Assembly: GCA_016699305.1 (NCBI GenBank)
Contig: CP064970.1
Coordinates: 992,001 to 1,056,000 of the forward strand
DNA length: 64,000 bases
Source: Alphaproteobacteria bacterium
GTDB lineage: Bacteria > Pseudomonadota > Alphaproteobacteria > GCA-016699305
Reading direction: 5' to 3'
Below are positions 1-7,182 of the stretch, one piece after another (the first letter of the stretch is position 1; the number at the start of each line of letters is the position of its first letter). Position numbers and translations under genes: made by a program. The notes beneath the pieces were generated by a model. The model was given only the letters and a program-made list of their open reading frames with translations, did not search any database and was not told the DNA's origin.

Positions 1-649
1 TCAGAGCCTTTTTTCTAGGCTCTCCTGCGCCTTCTTCGGTTTCGGCTTCAGGCGAAGGCAAGGCCTCCCAGAGCATCTCGAAGGTCTGTTTCAGGCCTTT
101 CGCCAGCATGGGGGTGCGCACTAAGAGGATCCGGTCGGGGCCGAGCATCTGCGCGACGGTCGATCCGTAGACGACTTGCAGCGGAAGTGGCGTGAAGTTT
201 GCGGGGGCGGTACGTATGGGCGATGTGGCATCCTTCTTGTGGCAAATCGCACGGTAGGTGAAGTCTGCCTCGCGCAGAGCATTGCAATATTCAACGAGTT
301 CGGGGGCGAAGAGACACGGCGTGCTGCCGCACAAGAACAAGGCTTCCGCTCCTTCCTGGCCGCGTAAATGCGTATGTATGTCCTCAAACATCTGGGCGAT
401 GACGTTTTCGCCTTCCAAAATCAGATGATCTTTCTCCCGCAGCGCAACACCGCGTACGCCGATGAACTCGATCTTTTCGCTGAGATACGAAAGAAGGGCA
501 CTTTCCGTCTTTTGCTGCAGCTTGGTTATGCCGCCCAATTCGAATTGGCGGATGGATGTGAGGGAAGCGCCGGACGCGTTTGCAAGTTCATCCTGCGAGA
601 TGTTGAGAAGCGCGCGAGCGGCGCGGAGTTGGTCAGGGGTGAGTGCCAT
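1..649 (-). CDS. Helix-turn-helix (XRE-type) phage regulator, 3' end cut by window edge
   Basis: The reverse strand reads open from an ATG at 649 to the window edge, giving 216 residues without a stop. The N-terminus (MALTPDQLRAARALLNISQ) and residues about 5 to 40 have the pattern of an XRE/Cro-CI DNA-binding domain, ending in SIRQFELGG. The rest (about 70 to 200) is not a family I recognise and ends in an acidic-then-basic tail. The start is the first ATG and lies next to palindromes that look like its own operator. It is probably a repressor or antirepressor of the prophage. The gene is incomplete here, so its full length and stop are unknown. Confidence 0.8.
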   Translation of the reverse strand, partial: MALTPDQLRAARALLNISQDELANASGASLTSIRQFELGGITKLQQKTESALLSYLSEKIEFIGVRGVALREKDHLILEGENVIAQMFEDIHTHLRGQEGAEALFLCGSTPCLFAPELVEYCNALREADFTYRAICHKKDATSPIRTAPANFTPLPLQVVYGSTVAQMLGPDRILLVRTPMLAKGLKQTFEMLWEALPSPEAETEEGAGEPRKKAL

Positions 650-669
650 GTTATGCTTTCCATATCATT

Positions 670-700
670 AATGCCTGATTTCGGCATTATTCATGCCGAA
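670..700. promoter_or_regulatory. Overlapping palindromic operators upstream of the first regulator
   Basis: Two interlocked inverted repeats share a half-site: AATGCC-N7-GGCATT (670-688) and TTCGGCAT-N5-ATGCCGAA (680-700). A further AGGCATT half-site lies near 735. They start 21 bp upstream of the regulator's ATG, which is where an autoregulatory operator would sit. Binding is inferred. Confidence 0.6.
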
Positions 701-797
701 TGTCAAGATTTTTGTTGATTTTCGACCAACTTTCAGGCATTCTGCAACCCATGCTTGCTGTTATTTGGTAGCGATCAATATTTTTCGGAATGTTTTC

Positions 798-1094
798 ATG
801 AGCAGTCCCAACGTGATAGTGTCCCTCGTCTTTGAGGAAATGGCCGAGGAAGAAAATCTCTTTTCAACTGAACAATCGCTGCTTTTCACCGGACTGTACC
901 CCTCGATTAATGAAACTCAGGTAAAGATCTTGGAAGGCGTCATCCTTTCCCGTGCGGAAAGAATCTCTTGCAGCGCCATTCTTTTGCGCGAGGCGTTCCT
1001 CAGCGCATATCAAATTGAAGATATGAAAGAATTGCCTTGCCGTTATTTTGACGAAGCGATGGACTATCTGACGCGTTTTGCGGGGGCGAATTGA
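798..1094 (+). CDS. Hypothetical protein, 98 aa
   Basis: This small acidic protein begins MSSPNVIVSLVFEEMAEEEN. The ATG at 798 is preferred over an in-frame ATG at 693, because the latter lies inside the operator of the divergent regulator. No domain, signal peptide or membrane segment is seen. It sits between two minus-strand regulators and stops 4 bp before the convergent end of the second one. It may be an accessory lysogeny gene, but no function can be assigned. Confidence 0.5.
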   Translation: MSSPNVIVSLVFEEMAEEENLFSTEQSLLFTGLYPSINETQVKILEGVILSRAERISCSAILLREAFLSAYQIEDMKELPCRYFDEAMDYLTRFAGAN

Positions 1095-1098
1095 ATTG

Positions 1099-1509
1099 TC
1101 AGTCGACGACGCAGGTGAGCATGTCGTCCACGCGTTCCTTGATCTCGGCTTTTTTCGGCGTTTCGTTCATTTTACGGCATTTTCTGTAGGTTTTGCACAC
1201 GACCTTGGCAAGCGTGGCGGGATCGACATCGGCCCCTTCGCATCGCTTCTGGGCGTAGGTGAGGATTTCCCGCAAGAGGACTTCGTCGACGTCCGCGTCC
1301 GGCTGCTTGATGTCGCTGACATCAATGTCATCGACCAAAGCGGACACGCGAACCTTGTAAAATTTTGCCAGTTTTTCGAGCCAATCGAGCGTAACGCCAC
1401 GCTCTCCCTTCTCGAGACGCAAAATTGTTTGTGGCGTGACCTTAAAATTTTTGGCAACCTCTTCTTGAGTGAAGCCAGCCTGTTTTCTTATGATTTTCAA
1501 TCTGTTCAT
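1099..1509 (-). CDS. XRE-family repressor (CI-like), 136 aa
   Basis: The N-terminal helix-turn-helix is clear: residues 1-55 read MNRLKIIRKQAGFTQEEVAK, then VTPQTILRLEKGERG and a third helix. The acidic C-terminal half has no peptidase motif, so it is not a LexA-type self-cleaving CI. ATG 1509 is chosen; an in-frame start at 1527 adds six residues but would fall inside an operator. The gene is divergent from a Cro-like gene at 1645, with three ATCC-N5-GGAT palindromes between them. This is the classic layout of a lysogeny switch, and the protein is most likely the prophage repressor. Confidence 0.82.
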   Translation of the reverse strand: MNRLKIIRKQAGFTQEEVAKNFKVTPQTILRLEKGERGVTLDWLEKLAKFYKVRVSALVDDIDVSDIKQPDADVDEVLLREILTYAQKRCEGADVDPATLAKVVCKTYRKCRKMNETPKKAEIKERVDDMLTCVVD

Positions 1510-1519
1510 GTTCGTTACC

Positions 1520-1632
1520 CCATCCAATTTGGATGGCCCATCCTATCCGAATTGGATGGTTAACGCAAATACTTTCTTTTTCCTATCCTATCAGGCCATA
1601 TTAATCTTGATTCAACCTATCCTGATAGGATA
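1520..1632. promoter_or_regulatory. Three ATCC-N5-GGAT operators in the lysogeny switch
   Basis: Palindromes lie at 1520-1536 (CCATCCAATTTGGATGG, perfect 8-bp arms), 1545-1557 (ATCCGAATTGGAT) and 1618-1632 (TATCCTGATAGGATA, 6-bp arms). Each has the core ATCC-N5-GGAT, and extra half-sites lie at 1582-1595. They occupy the divergent intergenic region between the CI-like and Cro-like genes and probably cover both promoters. The same core recurs near the beta-lactamase gene at the far right of the window. Confidence 0.75.
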
Positions 1633-1644
1633 TGTAATCAGGCC

Positions 1645-1857
1645 ATGAAACTGGCCGATTATCTCACAAAGAATAACATCTCCTACGCGGAATTCGCGCG
1701 GATGCTTGGCATGGACAGCTCAAGCGCTGCCATGAACGTATCCAGATACGCCAATGGGAAGCGCCGTCCGCGCCCAGCTATCGCCGATAAAATCGTTGCC
1801 GTCACGAAGGGCCGCGTGAAGCACAAGGATCTCTATAGCGTGGAGAGCCCTGAATGA
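1645..1857 (+). CDS. Cro-like helix-turn-helix protein, 70 aa
   Basis: A short single-domain DNA-binding protein: MKLADYLTKNNISYAEFARM, then a serine-rich turn and SRYANGKRRPRP, which fits the recognition helix and basic wing of Cro/XRE proteins. It is the first gene of the rightward early operon and overlaps the next gene by 4 bp (ATGA). It is divergent from the CI-like repressor. By analogy with lambda-type switches it would repress the repressor gene and favour lytic growth. Confidence 0.75.
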   Translation: MKLADYLTKNNISYAEFARMLGMDSSSAAMNVSRYANGKRRPRPAIADKIVAVTKGRVKHKDLYSVESPE

Positions 1858-2342
1858 CGCTTTTCGTCGGCATCGATCCCGGCCTGTCCGGCGCTCTGGC
1901 TTTTCGCTTCGGCGAAGAGATGGATGTGTGCCCGATGCCGACGCTGACGATCAGCAAGGCGAAGGGGACACGTCGTGTTCTTGACCTGACGGCTCTTTCC
2001 AACATCATCGATGACAAAACGAAGAACGCCGCGCGCGTTGGCGTTTTTATTGAACGCGTGTCCGCCATGCCGAAACAGGGCGTCGCCAGCATGTTCTCGT
2101 TTGGCGAGAGCTATGGCGCGATCAAAGGGATCGTGGCGGCCCATTTTCTTCCCATGACGCTTGTGACCCCCGTTACGTGGAAAACAAAGCTCAAGGTTTC
2201 CAAAAACAAGGACGATGCGCGCTATCGCGCCAGCCAATTGATGCCGCGCTTTGCGCATCTGTGGTCGCGCCGCAAAGACGACGGCATGGCCGAGGCTGCT
2301 CTCATTGCATTTTACGGACAAAATTATGGAGGCCTTCAATGA
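1854..2342 (+). CDS. RuvC-like Holliday junction resolvase (phage type), 162 aa
   Basis: An RNase-H-fold resolvase. The first strand carries the catalytic Asp8 in VGIDPGLSGA, the second acidic residue is Glu67 in VFIERV, and the C-terminal motif KDDGMAEAALIA (141-152) supplies the last acidic residues. This matches RuvC and phage RuvC-like enzymes, which cut four-way junctions during recombination or before packaging. The length is near the usual 160-170 residues. It is translationally coupled at both ends and belongs to the early replication operon. Confidence 0.8.
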   Translation: MTLFVGIDPGLSGALAFRFGEEMDVCPMPTLTISKAKGTRRVLDLTALSNIIDDKTKNAARVGVFIERVSAMPKQGVASMFSFGESYGAIKGIVAAHFLPMTLVTPVTWKTKLKVSKNKDDARYRASQLMPRFAHLWSRRKDDGMAEAALIAFYGQNYGGLQ

Positions 2343-2812
2343 ACATTCGCAATTTCCATCCTGCCGCGCTTGATGAAATGGACATCGCCGCGATTGCCGC
2401 GTTGGCAACGCCTGAGCTGGCTGATCTGATCGAGTTGCTCGACAAAGACACAACGCTGCTCAAACTGCGCAAGGACAAGCTCGCTTGCGCATTGAACCGC
2501 AAATACAGCGAGGCGGCGCAGAAGGCGCGGCTTGATGCGGGAAAAGATACGGGCGTTGTGCATCTGGAAGATTGCGGCTTTGACGTCGCCGCCGAAGTCG
2601 GCAAGACCGTCAAATGGGATCAAACCAAACTGATCGCGGCACTGGATTCCATGCCCGCCGAGACGGCCAAGCACTATGCGAAGGCCGAGTTCAAGGTCGA
2701 CGAGCGCAAATACGCTGCCGCGCCTCCGGACATTCAGAAAATCCTCGCCCCCGCGCGCGCCGTCGTGCCGGGACGGGAGACCTATACCCTCAAACCCAAA
2801 AACAAGGCGTAA
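2339..2812 (+). CDS. Hypothetical early phage protein, 157 aa
   Basis: The ATG overlaps the stop of the resolvase gene (ATGA), which fixes the start. Residues 20-65 are helical and charged (PELADLIELLDKDTTLLKLR), and the C-terminus is lysine-rich and ends YTLKPKNKA. It lies directly before a P-loop ATPase. Proteins in this position of alphaproteobacterial phages are often small recombination accessory proteins, but I do not recognise a named family with certainty. Confidence 0.6.
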   Translation: MNIRNFHPAALDEMDIAAIAALATPELADLIELLDKDTTLLKLRKDKLACALNRKYSEAAQKARLDAGKDTGVVHLEDCGFDVAAEVGKTVKWDQTKLIAALDSMPAETAKHYAKAEFKVDERKYAAAPPDIQKILAPARAVVPGRETYTLKPKNKA

Positions 2813-2813
2813 C

Positions 2814-3701
2814 ATGACTTTTCAGATCATAACCGCCGATCAAAGACTGTCCGAAAAGCGCGGCATCAAAGGCTGCATTTTCGGGCGTTGGAAAATCGGC
2901 AAGACCAGTTTGCTCTGGACGCTTGATGCGGCCTGCACGTTGTTTATTGACCTTGAAGCTGGCGATCTTGCCGTCGAAGGCTGGGCGGGCGACACGATCC
3001 GTCCGCGCACATGGCAGGAATGCCGTGACTTCGCGGCCTATATTGGCGGCCCCAATCCGGCGCTGCGCGACAACCAGCCCTATAGCCAAGCTCATTACGA
3101 TCATGTTTGCAGCCAATTCGGCGATGCTGCGGCGCTCGATAAATACGACACGATCTTTGTCGACAGCATCACGGTCGCCGCGCGTCTGTGTTTCCAATGG
3201 TGCACGGGCCAGCCCGAAGCCATCAGCGAAAAGACGGGCAAGCCGGATACGAGAGGCGCCTATGGCCTCTTGGGCCGCGAGATGATCGGTTGGCTGACGC
3301 ACCTTCAGCACACGCGCGGCAAGAACGTCTGGTTTGTCGGGATCCTCGATGAAAAGACGGATGACTTCAATCGCCGCATCTTCACGCCGCAGATCGACGG
3401 CAGCAAGACGGGCCTTGAGCTGCCCGGCATCGTCGATCAGGTTGTCACGATGGCCGAGATCAAGGCAGACGACGGATCCGCCTATCGCGCATTTGTTTGC
3501 CAAGCTCTGAACCCGTGGAGCTATCCGGCGGGTGATCGCAGCGGACGCCTCGCCATGATCGAGGAACCGCATCTTGGGCGGCTCATGGACAAAATCAGGC
3601 AACCCCTCACAAAGACGGCATCGGAACGGCTGGAGTTTTGCAGGCCACAGCCGACCGATGCCGAAACCCCCGCAAATGTCGTTCAACAAGCACAGGAGTA
3701 A
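2814..3701 (+). CDS. Phage P-loop ATPase (AAA_24-like), 295 aa
   Basis: A Walker A motif is seen at residues 24-32 (GRWKIGKTS) after the strand KGCIF, and a Walker B-like segment DTIFVDS near residue 115. The layout, with the P-loop close to the N-terminus and a RecA-like core without a lid domain, matches the phage nucleotide-binding family AAA_24 (PF13479). These proteins are found beside single-strand-binding and helicase genes and are thought to act in phage recombination. The ATG at 2814 lies 1 bp after the previous stop; longer upstream starts would overlap that gene heavily. Confidence 0.75.
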   Translation: MTFQIITADQRLSEKRGIKGCIFGRWKIGKTSLLWTLDAACTLFIDLEAGDLAVEGWAGDTIRPRTWQECRDFAAYIGGPNPALRDNQPYSQAHYDHVCSQFGDAAALDKYDTIFVDSITVAARLCFQWCTGQPEAISEKTGKPDTRGAYGLLGREMIGWLTHLQHTRGKNVWFVGILDEKTDDFNRRIFTPQIDGSKTGLELPGIVDQVVTMAEIKADDGSAYRAFVCQALNPWSYPAGDRSGRLAMIEEPHLGRLMDKIRQPLTKTASERLEFCRPQPTDAETPANVVQQAQE

Positions 3702-3707
3702 ACAAAC

Positions 3708-4346
3708 ATGTACCAGAACCAAGGGATGGATTTCAACGACGCCGGGCAACAGCAGGTCGGCGAACTTATTCCGGCGGGCACGATTGCCAAGGTCGTCATC
3801 ACCATTCGCCCCGGCAGCGCGGGCCAAGGCGGCTGGCTGACCCGCAGCAACACGAGCGACGTGGAATACCTCAATTGCGAGTTCACGGTTCTCGAAGGCC
3901 CGTTCGCCAAGCGCAAGTTCTGGCAGAACATGACCGTTTCCGGAGGCAAGGTCGATGAGCGCGGCCAATCCAAGGCGTGGGGTATTACAAAAGCGGCCCT
4001 GCGCGCTATGTTGGACAGCGCCTTCGGTCTTGATCCCGACGACGACAGCCCTGCATCGAAGCAGAAACGCATCACGCAGGACTGGGGCGCGTTCAACGGC
4101 CTGCAATTTGTCGCCAAGATCGGCATCGAAAAAGGCAAGGACAATTATGCCGACAAAAATCGCCTGCAGTACGTTCTGACGCGCAAGAACCCCGAATATG
4201 CTGGCGTCATGTTCGGCGCGCAGACCGGATATGCGCAGCAGCCAACGCAATCGCCTCAGCAGATGCCTGCGCAGTCGCAGCCTCAGCAACAGTCCCCGCA
4301 GCAGCAAGGAACGCCGAACAGCAACGTCCCGACCTGGGCTCGCTAA
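3708..4346 (+). CDS. Probable phage ssDNA-binding-like protein, 212 aa
   Basis: Residues 15-165 look like a beta-rich core, and the C-terminal 45 residues are a low-complexity Gln/Pro tail (AQQPTQSPQQMPAQSQPQQQ) that ends VPTWAR. A folded core with a disordered Q/P-rich tail is the design of single-strand-binding proteins, though the tail lacks the acidic DDIPF tip of SSB. Position between a recombination ATPase and a helicase supports the role. The assignment rests on architecture and context, not on a recognised motif. Confidence 0.55.
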   Translation: MYQNQGMDFNDAGQQQVGELIPAGTIAKVVITIRPGSAGQGGWLTRSNTSDVEYLNCEFTVLEGPFAKRKFWQNMTVSGGKVDERGQSKAWGITKAALRAMLDSAFGLDPDDDSPASKQKRITQDWGAFNGLQFVAKIGIEKGKDNYADKNRLQYVLTRKNPEYAGVMFGAQTGYAQQPTQSPQQMPAQSQPQQQSPQQQGTPNSNVPTWAR

Positions 4347-4382
4347 TCCTCGTTTTCCGTTTTGTTTGTTTAAGGGTGTCCG

Positions 4383-6077
4383 ATGCTCCTCCGGCCACGA
4401 CAGAAGATCTTTGTCGAAAATTGCGTCGCTGCGCTAAAACAGCGGCGCAATACGCTCGGCGTCGCCCCGACAGGTGCTGGCAAAACCATCATGCTGTCGG
4501 CGGCTACGGGCGAAATTTTGCGCGAAATGGGCGGCAAGGCTGCGATCCTTGCCCACCGCGACGAACTGACGGCGCAAAACGTCACGAAGTTTGCACGGGT
4601 CAATCCCGGACTGACCACGTCCATCTACGATGCCAATAGCAAGTCATGGCATGGGCGTGCGACGTTTGCGATGGTTCCGACCTTGGCGCGACAGGACAAT
4701 TTGTCGCGTATGCCGCATCTTGATCTGCTCGTTATTGACGAAGCCCACCACGCGGCGGCGACGAGCTATCTGAGGATCATAGAGGAAGCGAAGGCCAAGA
4801 ATCCCAACCTGATGCTTTTCGGCCTGACGGCAACGCCCAATCGCGGCGATCAGAAAGCCCTGCGTCCGATCTTCGACAATGTAGGCGACCAGATCAGGCT
4901 GGCCGAACTCATCAAATCCGGCCATCTCGTGCCGCCGCGCACATTCGTCGTCGATGTCGGCGTGCAGGAAGACCTCAAAAAGGTGCGCAAAACAGCAATC
5001 GATTTCGACATGAACGAAGTCGAGGAGATCATGAATCGGCCTGTCGTTACCGGCGCGGTTGTCAGGCATTGGCAGGAACAGGCACATGATCGCAAAACGG
5101 TAGTGTTCTGCTCCACCATCGTGCACGCCGAAAACGTCCGACAGACCTTCCAGAACAACGGCGTAGAAGCGGTCATCGTTCACGGCGAAATGGCGAACAG
5201 CGACCGCCGCCTGGCTTTGGCGCGGTTCCAGCAAGGCAGCGCGCGCGTGATCGTCAACGTGGCCGTCCTGACGGAAGGCTGGGACTATCCGCCAACATCT
5301 TGTGTCCTTTTGCTGCGCCCAAGCTCTTACAAGTCGACCATGATCCAGATGGTCGGGCGCGGCCTGCGCACCATCGATCCCAAGGAACATCCCGGCGTCA
5401 TAAAAACAGACTGCATCGTGCTCGACTTTGGAACGTCCACGCTCATGCACGGCAGTCTGGAGCAGGACGTCAATCTGGATGGCAAAACGGTTCAAGGCGA
5501 TGCGCCCACGAAAGAATGTCCCGAATGCTGCGCAATCCTTCCTCTTTCTGCGCAGGAATGCGCGTTGTGTGGTTTCGAGTTCCTCTCCAGTGCTGCGACG
5601 GGCGAAGCTGGCGCAGGCGACGAAGAACCGCTCCCCCTCGAAAACTTCTCCCTGACAGAAATCGACCTTCTGAAACGCAGCAGTTTTCGTTGGATTGACC
5701 TGTTCGACGATGACGCGGCGCTGATGGCCTCCGGTTTCTCGGCATGGGCAGCGATCTTCTGGCTTGGCGGCTATTGGCACGCCGTCGGCGGGTTCGAGCG
5801 CGCTGTGCAAATTCTCGGCACAGGCGAACGCGTCGTCATGATGGCCGTGGCCGACGACTTTCTGAACGAGCACGAGACAAGCGAAAGCGCCCACAAAACC
5901 CGCCGTTGGATGAACGAACCCGCAAGCGAAAAGCAACTCGCCTTGCTCGGCGAGACGGCGCGGATGGACTTCAGCATGACGAAGTATCGCGCGTCCTGCC
6001 TGCTTAATTTCCGCTTCAACAAAGGCCGCATCCGCCAACTGGTCGAACAAGCCGTCGGAAACAGGGAGGCCGCGTGA
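4383..6077 (+). CDS. Superfamily 2 DEAD/DEAH-box helicase, 564 aa
   Basis: All core SF2 motifs are visible: Walker A APTGAGKT (28-35), DEAH box (119-122), motif III LTATP (148-152) and motif VI QMVGRGLRT (322-330). A zinc ribbon of two CxxC pairs follows (Cys379/382 and Cys393/396), then about 165 residues of unassigned C-terminal domain. It is a phage helicase of the type III-restriction/UvrB-like (ResIII) group, likely acting in replication or recombination. It overlaps the next gene by 4 bp. Confidence 0.88.
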   Translation: MLLRPRQKIFVENCVAALKQRRNTLGVAPTGAGKTIMLSAATGEILREMGGKAAILAHRDELTAQNVTKFARVNPGLTTSIYDANSKSWHGRATFAMVPTLARQDNLSRMPHLDLLVIDEAHHAAATSYLRIIEEAKAKNPNLMLFGLTATPNRGDQKALRPIFDNVGDQIRLAELIKSGHLVPPRTFVVDVGVQEDLKKVRKTAIDFDMNEVEEIMNRPVVTGAVVRHWQEQAHDRKTVVFCSTIVHAENVRQTFQNNGVEAVIVHGEMANSDRRLALARFQQGSARVIVNVAVLTEGWDYPPTSCVLLLRPSSYKSTMIQMVGRGLRTIDPKEHPGVIKTDCIVLDFGTSTLMHGSLEQDVNLDGKTVQGDAPTKECPECCAILPLSAQECALCGFEFLSSAATGEAGAGDEEPLPLENFSLTEIDLLKRSSFRWIDLFDDDAALMASGFSAWAAIFWLGGYWHAVGGFERAVQILGTGERVVMMAVADDFLNEHETSESAHKTRRWMNEPASEKQLALLGETARMDFSMTKYRASCLLNFRFNKGRIRQLVEQAVGNREAA

Positions 6078-6415
6078 AATGGTGCGCCATTTGTTACCGG
6101 GAACAACGCGGCTTCGGCTTTATGCCTGCGCTGATCAAACAACCAAAAAAACCTGCACGGCGTTTCTGCTCGATGCTTTGCCTCGATCTGTACGCGCGTC
6201 TTTTCAAGGAGTCTGGCGGCATGATTGATATGACCGATTTTGAACGCGCTTCCCTTAACGCCTGCCTCAAGCCGCTGGGCGAATGCGTGGCCGAGATTGG
6301 CATGGACAAGCCTCTTTCCGCCTACAGCAAGGAACAGGTTCTTACGCTGATTGAGGTCATCGTCACGGCCTACCAGGACGCCATGCGCAAAGGCAGTCCG
6401 GAGGTGCCGTTTTGA
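6074..6415 (+). CDS. Small zinc-finger phage protein (DUF6511-like), 113 aa
   Basis: The N-terminus has CxxC at residues 4 and 7 and CxxxC at 32 and 36, separated by a basic segment (LIKQPKKPARR), which suggests a treble-clef or MYM-like zinc site. The C-terminal half is helical. It resembles small phage proteins annotated DUF6511, though this is from memory. It overlaps both neighbours by 4 bp and so is translated with the helicase and nuclease. Confidence 0.6.
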   Translation: MKWCAICYREQRGFGFMPALIKQPKKPARRFCSMLCLDLYARLFKESGGMIDMTDFERASLNACLKPLGECVAEIGMDKPLSAYSKEQVLTLIEVIVTAYQDAMRKGSPEVPF

Positions 6416-7182
6416 TGCTCGACTTCAACCACGGCTCCGACAAGCCCCCGCAGGATCCCCGCGCGCTTCCGATCGCTGTGCGGATCAACGAGTTGGTCGA
6501 CACGGGACTGATCGCCGAGCGACAGAAGCAGCCGCGCCGTGAATATCTGGGCGCGTCCATGCTTGGCGATCCTTGCTCCCGCCGCATCCAGTATGAATAT
6601 GTCGGCGCGCCCAAGGATCAGGGCAAGGATTTTAACGGACAGACGCTACGCATTTTCGACGCGGGGCATCAATTCGAGGCCCTGTCGGTCAAATGGCTGC
6701 GCGGTGCCGGGTTCGATCTGCGGACGGAAAAAGCGGATGGCGGGCAATTCGGCTTTTCGGTCGCCAAGGGGCGGATCAAGGGTCACATCGACGGTGTTAT
6801 CGTCGGAGGCCCATCATGGTTTGTGTTCCCTTCGCTATGGGAACACAAGGCACTCAAGGACAAAAGCTGGCAAGATCTGGCAAAGCGCGGCCTTGCGATC
6901 TCGAAACCGCTTTATGCCGCGCAAGTCGCTCTCTATCAGGGCTACATGCCCGATCTGGCACGTTGCCCCGCGCTTTTCACGGCGCTCAACAAGGATACGC
7001 AGGAGCTTTATCACGAACTTGTGCCTTTCGACGCCTCTCTGGCGCAAAGCACAAGCGACAAGGCCGTCAACATTCTGCAAGCCACCGATGCAGGCCAGCA
7101 GTTGCCCCGCATAGCCGCCAATCCCGATTTTTACCTGTGCCTGTGCTGCCCTTACGCCAAGAGGTGTTGGCATGGCGCATGA
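6412..7182 (+). CDS. Cas4/RecB-like PD-(D/E)xK nuclease with predicted 4Fe-4S cluster, 256 aa
   Basis: The nuclease core shows Asp127 in GHIDGVIVGG and Glu144-x-Lys146 in LWEHKAL. One cysteine precedes the core (Cys55 in LGDPCSRR), and three follow it in the order C-x2-C-x5-C (243, 246, 252). This is the cysteine arrangement of the iron-sulfur clamp of Cas4 and AddB. It probably trims DNA ends for recombination. There is no CRISPR array in the window, so a Cas4 role in spacer acquisition is not supported. It overlaps the next gene by 11 bp. Confidence 0.8.
   Translation: MMLDFNHGSDKPPQDPRALPIAVRINELVDTGLIAERQKQPRREYLGASMLGDPCSRRIQYEYVGAPKDQGKDFNGQTLRIFDAGHQFEALSVKWLRGAGFDLRTEKADGGQFGFSVAKGRIKGHIDGVIVGGPSWFVFPSLWEHKALKDKSWQDLAKRGLAISKPLYAAQVALYQGYMPDLARCPALFTALNKDTQELYHELVPFDASLAQSTSDKAVNILQATDAGQQLPRIAANPDFYLCLCCPYAKRCWHGA

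Noticed and set aside
2790..4307. A 505-codon minus-strand frame across the ATPase and ssDNA-binding-like genes
   Set aside because: Leu/Arg-rich shadow sequence without motif or ribosome-binding site; the plus-strand genes are coupled and recognisable.
4644..6050. A 468-codon minus-strand frame opposite the SF2 helicase
   Set aside because: No motif, and it lies wholly within a clear helicase gene.
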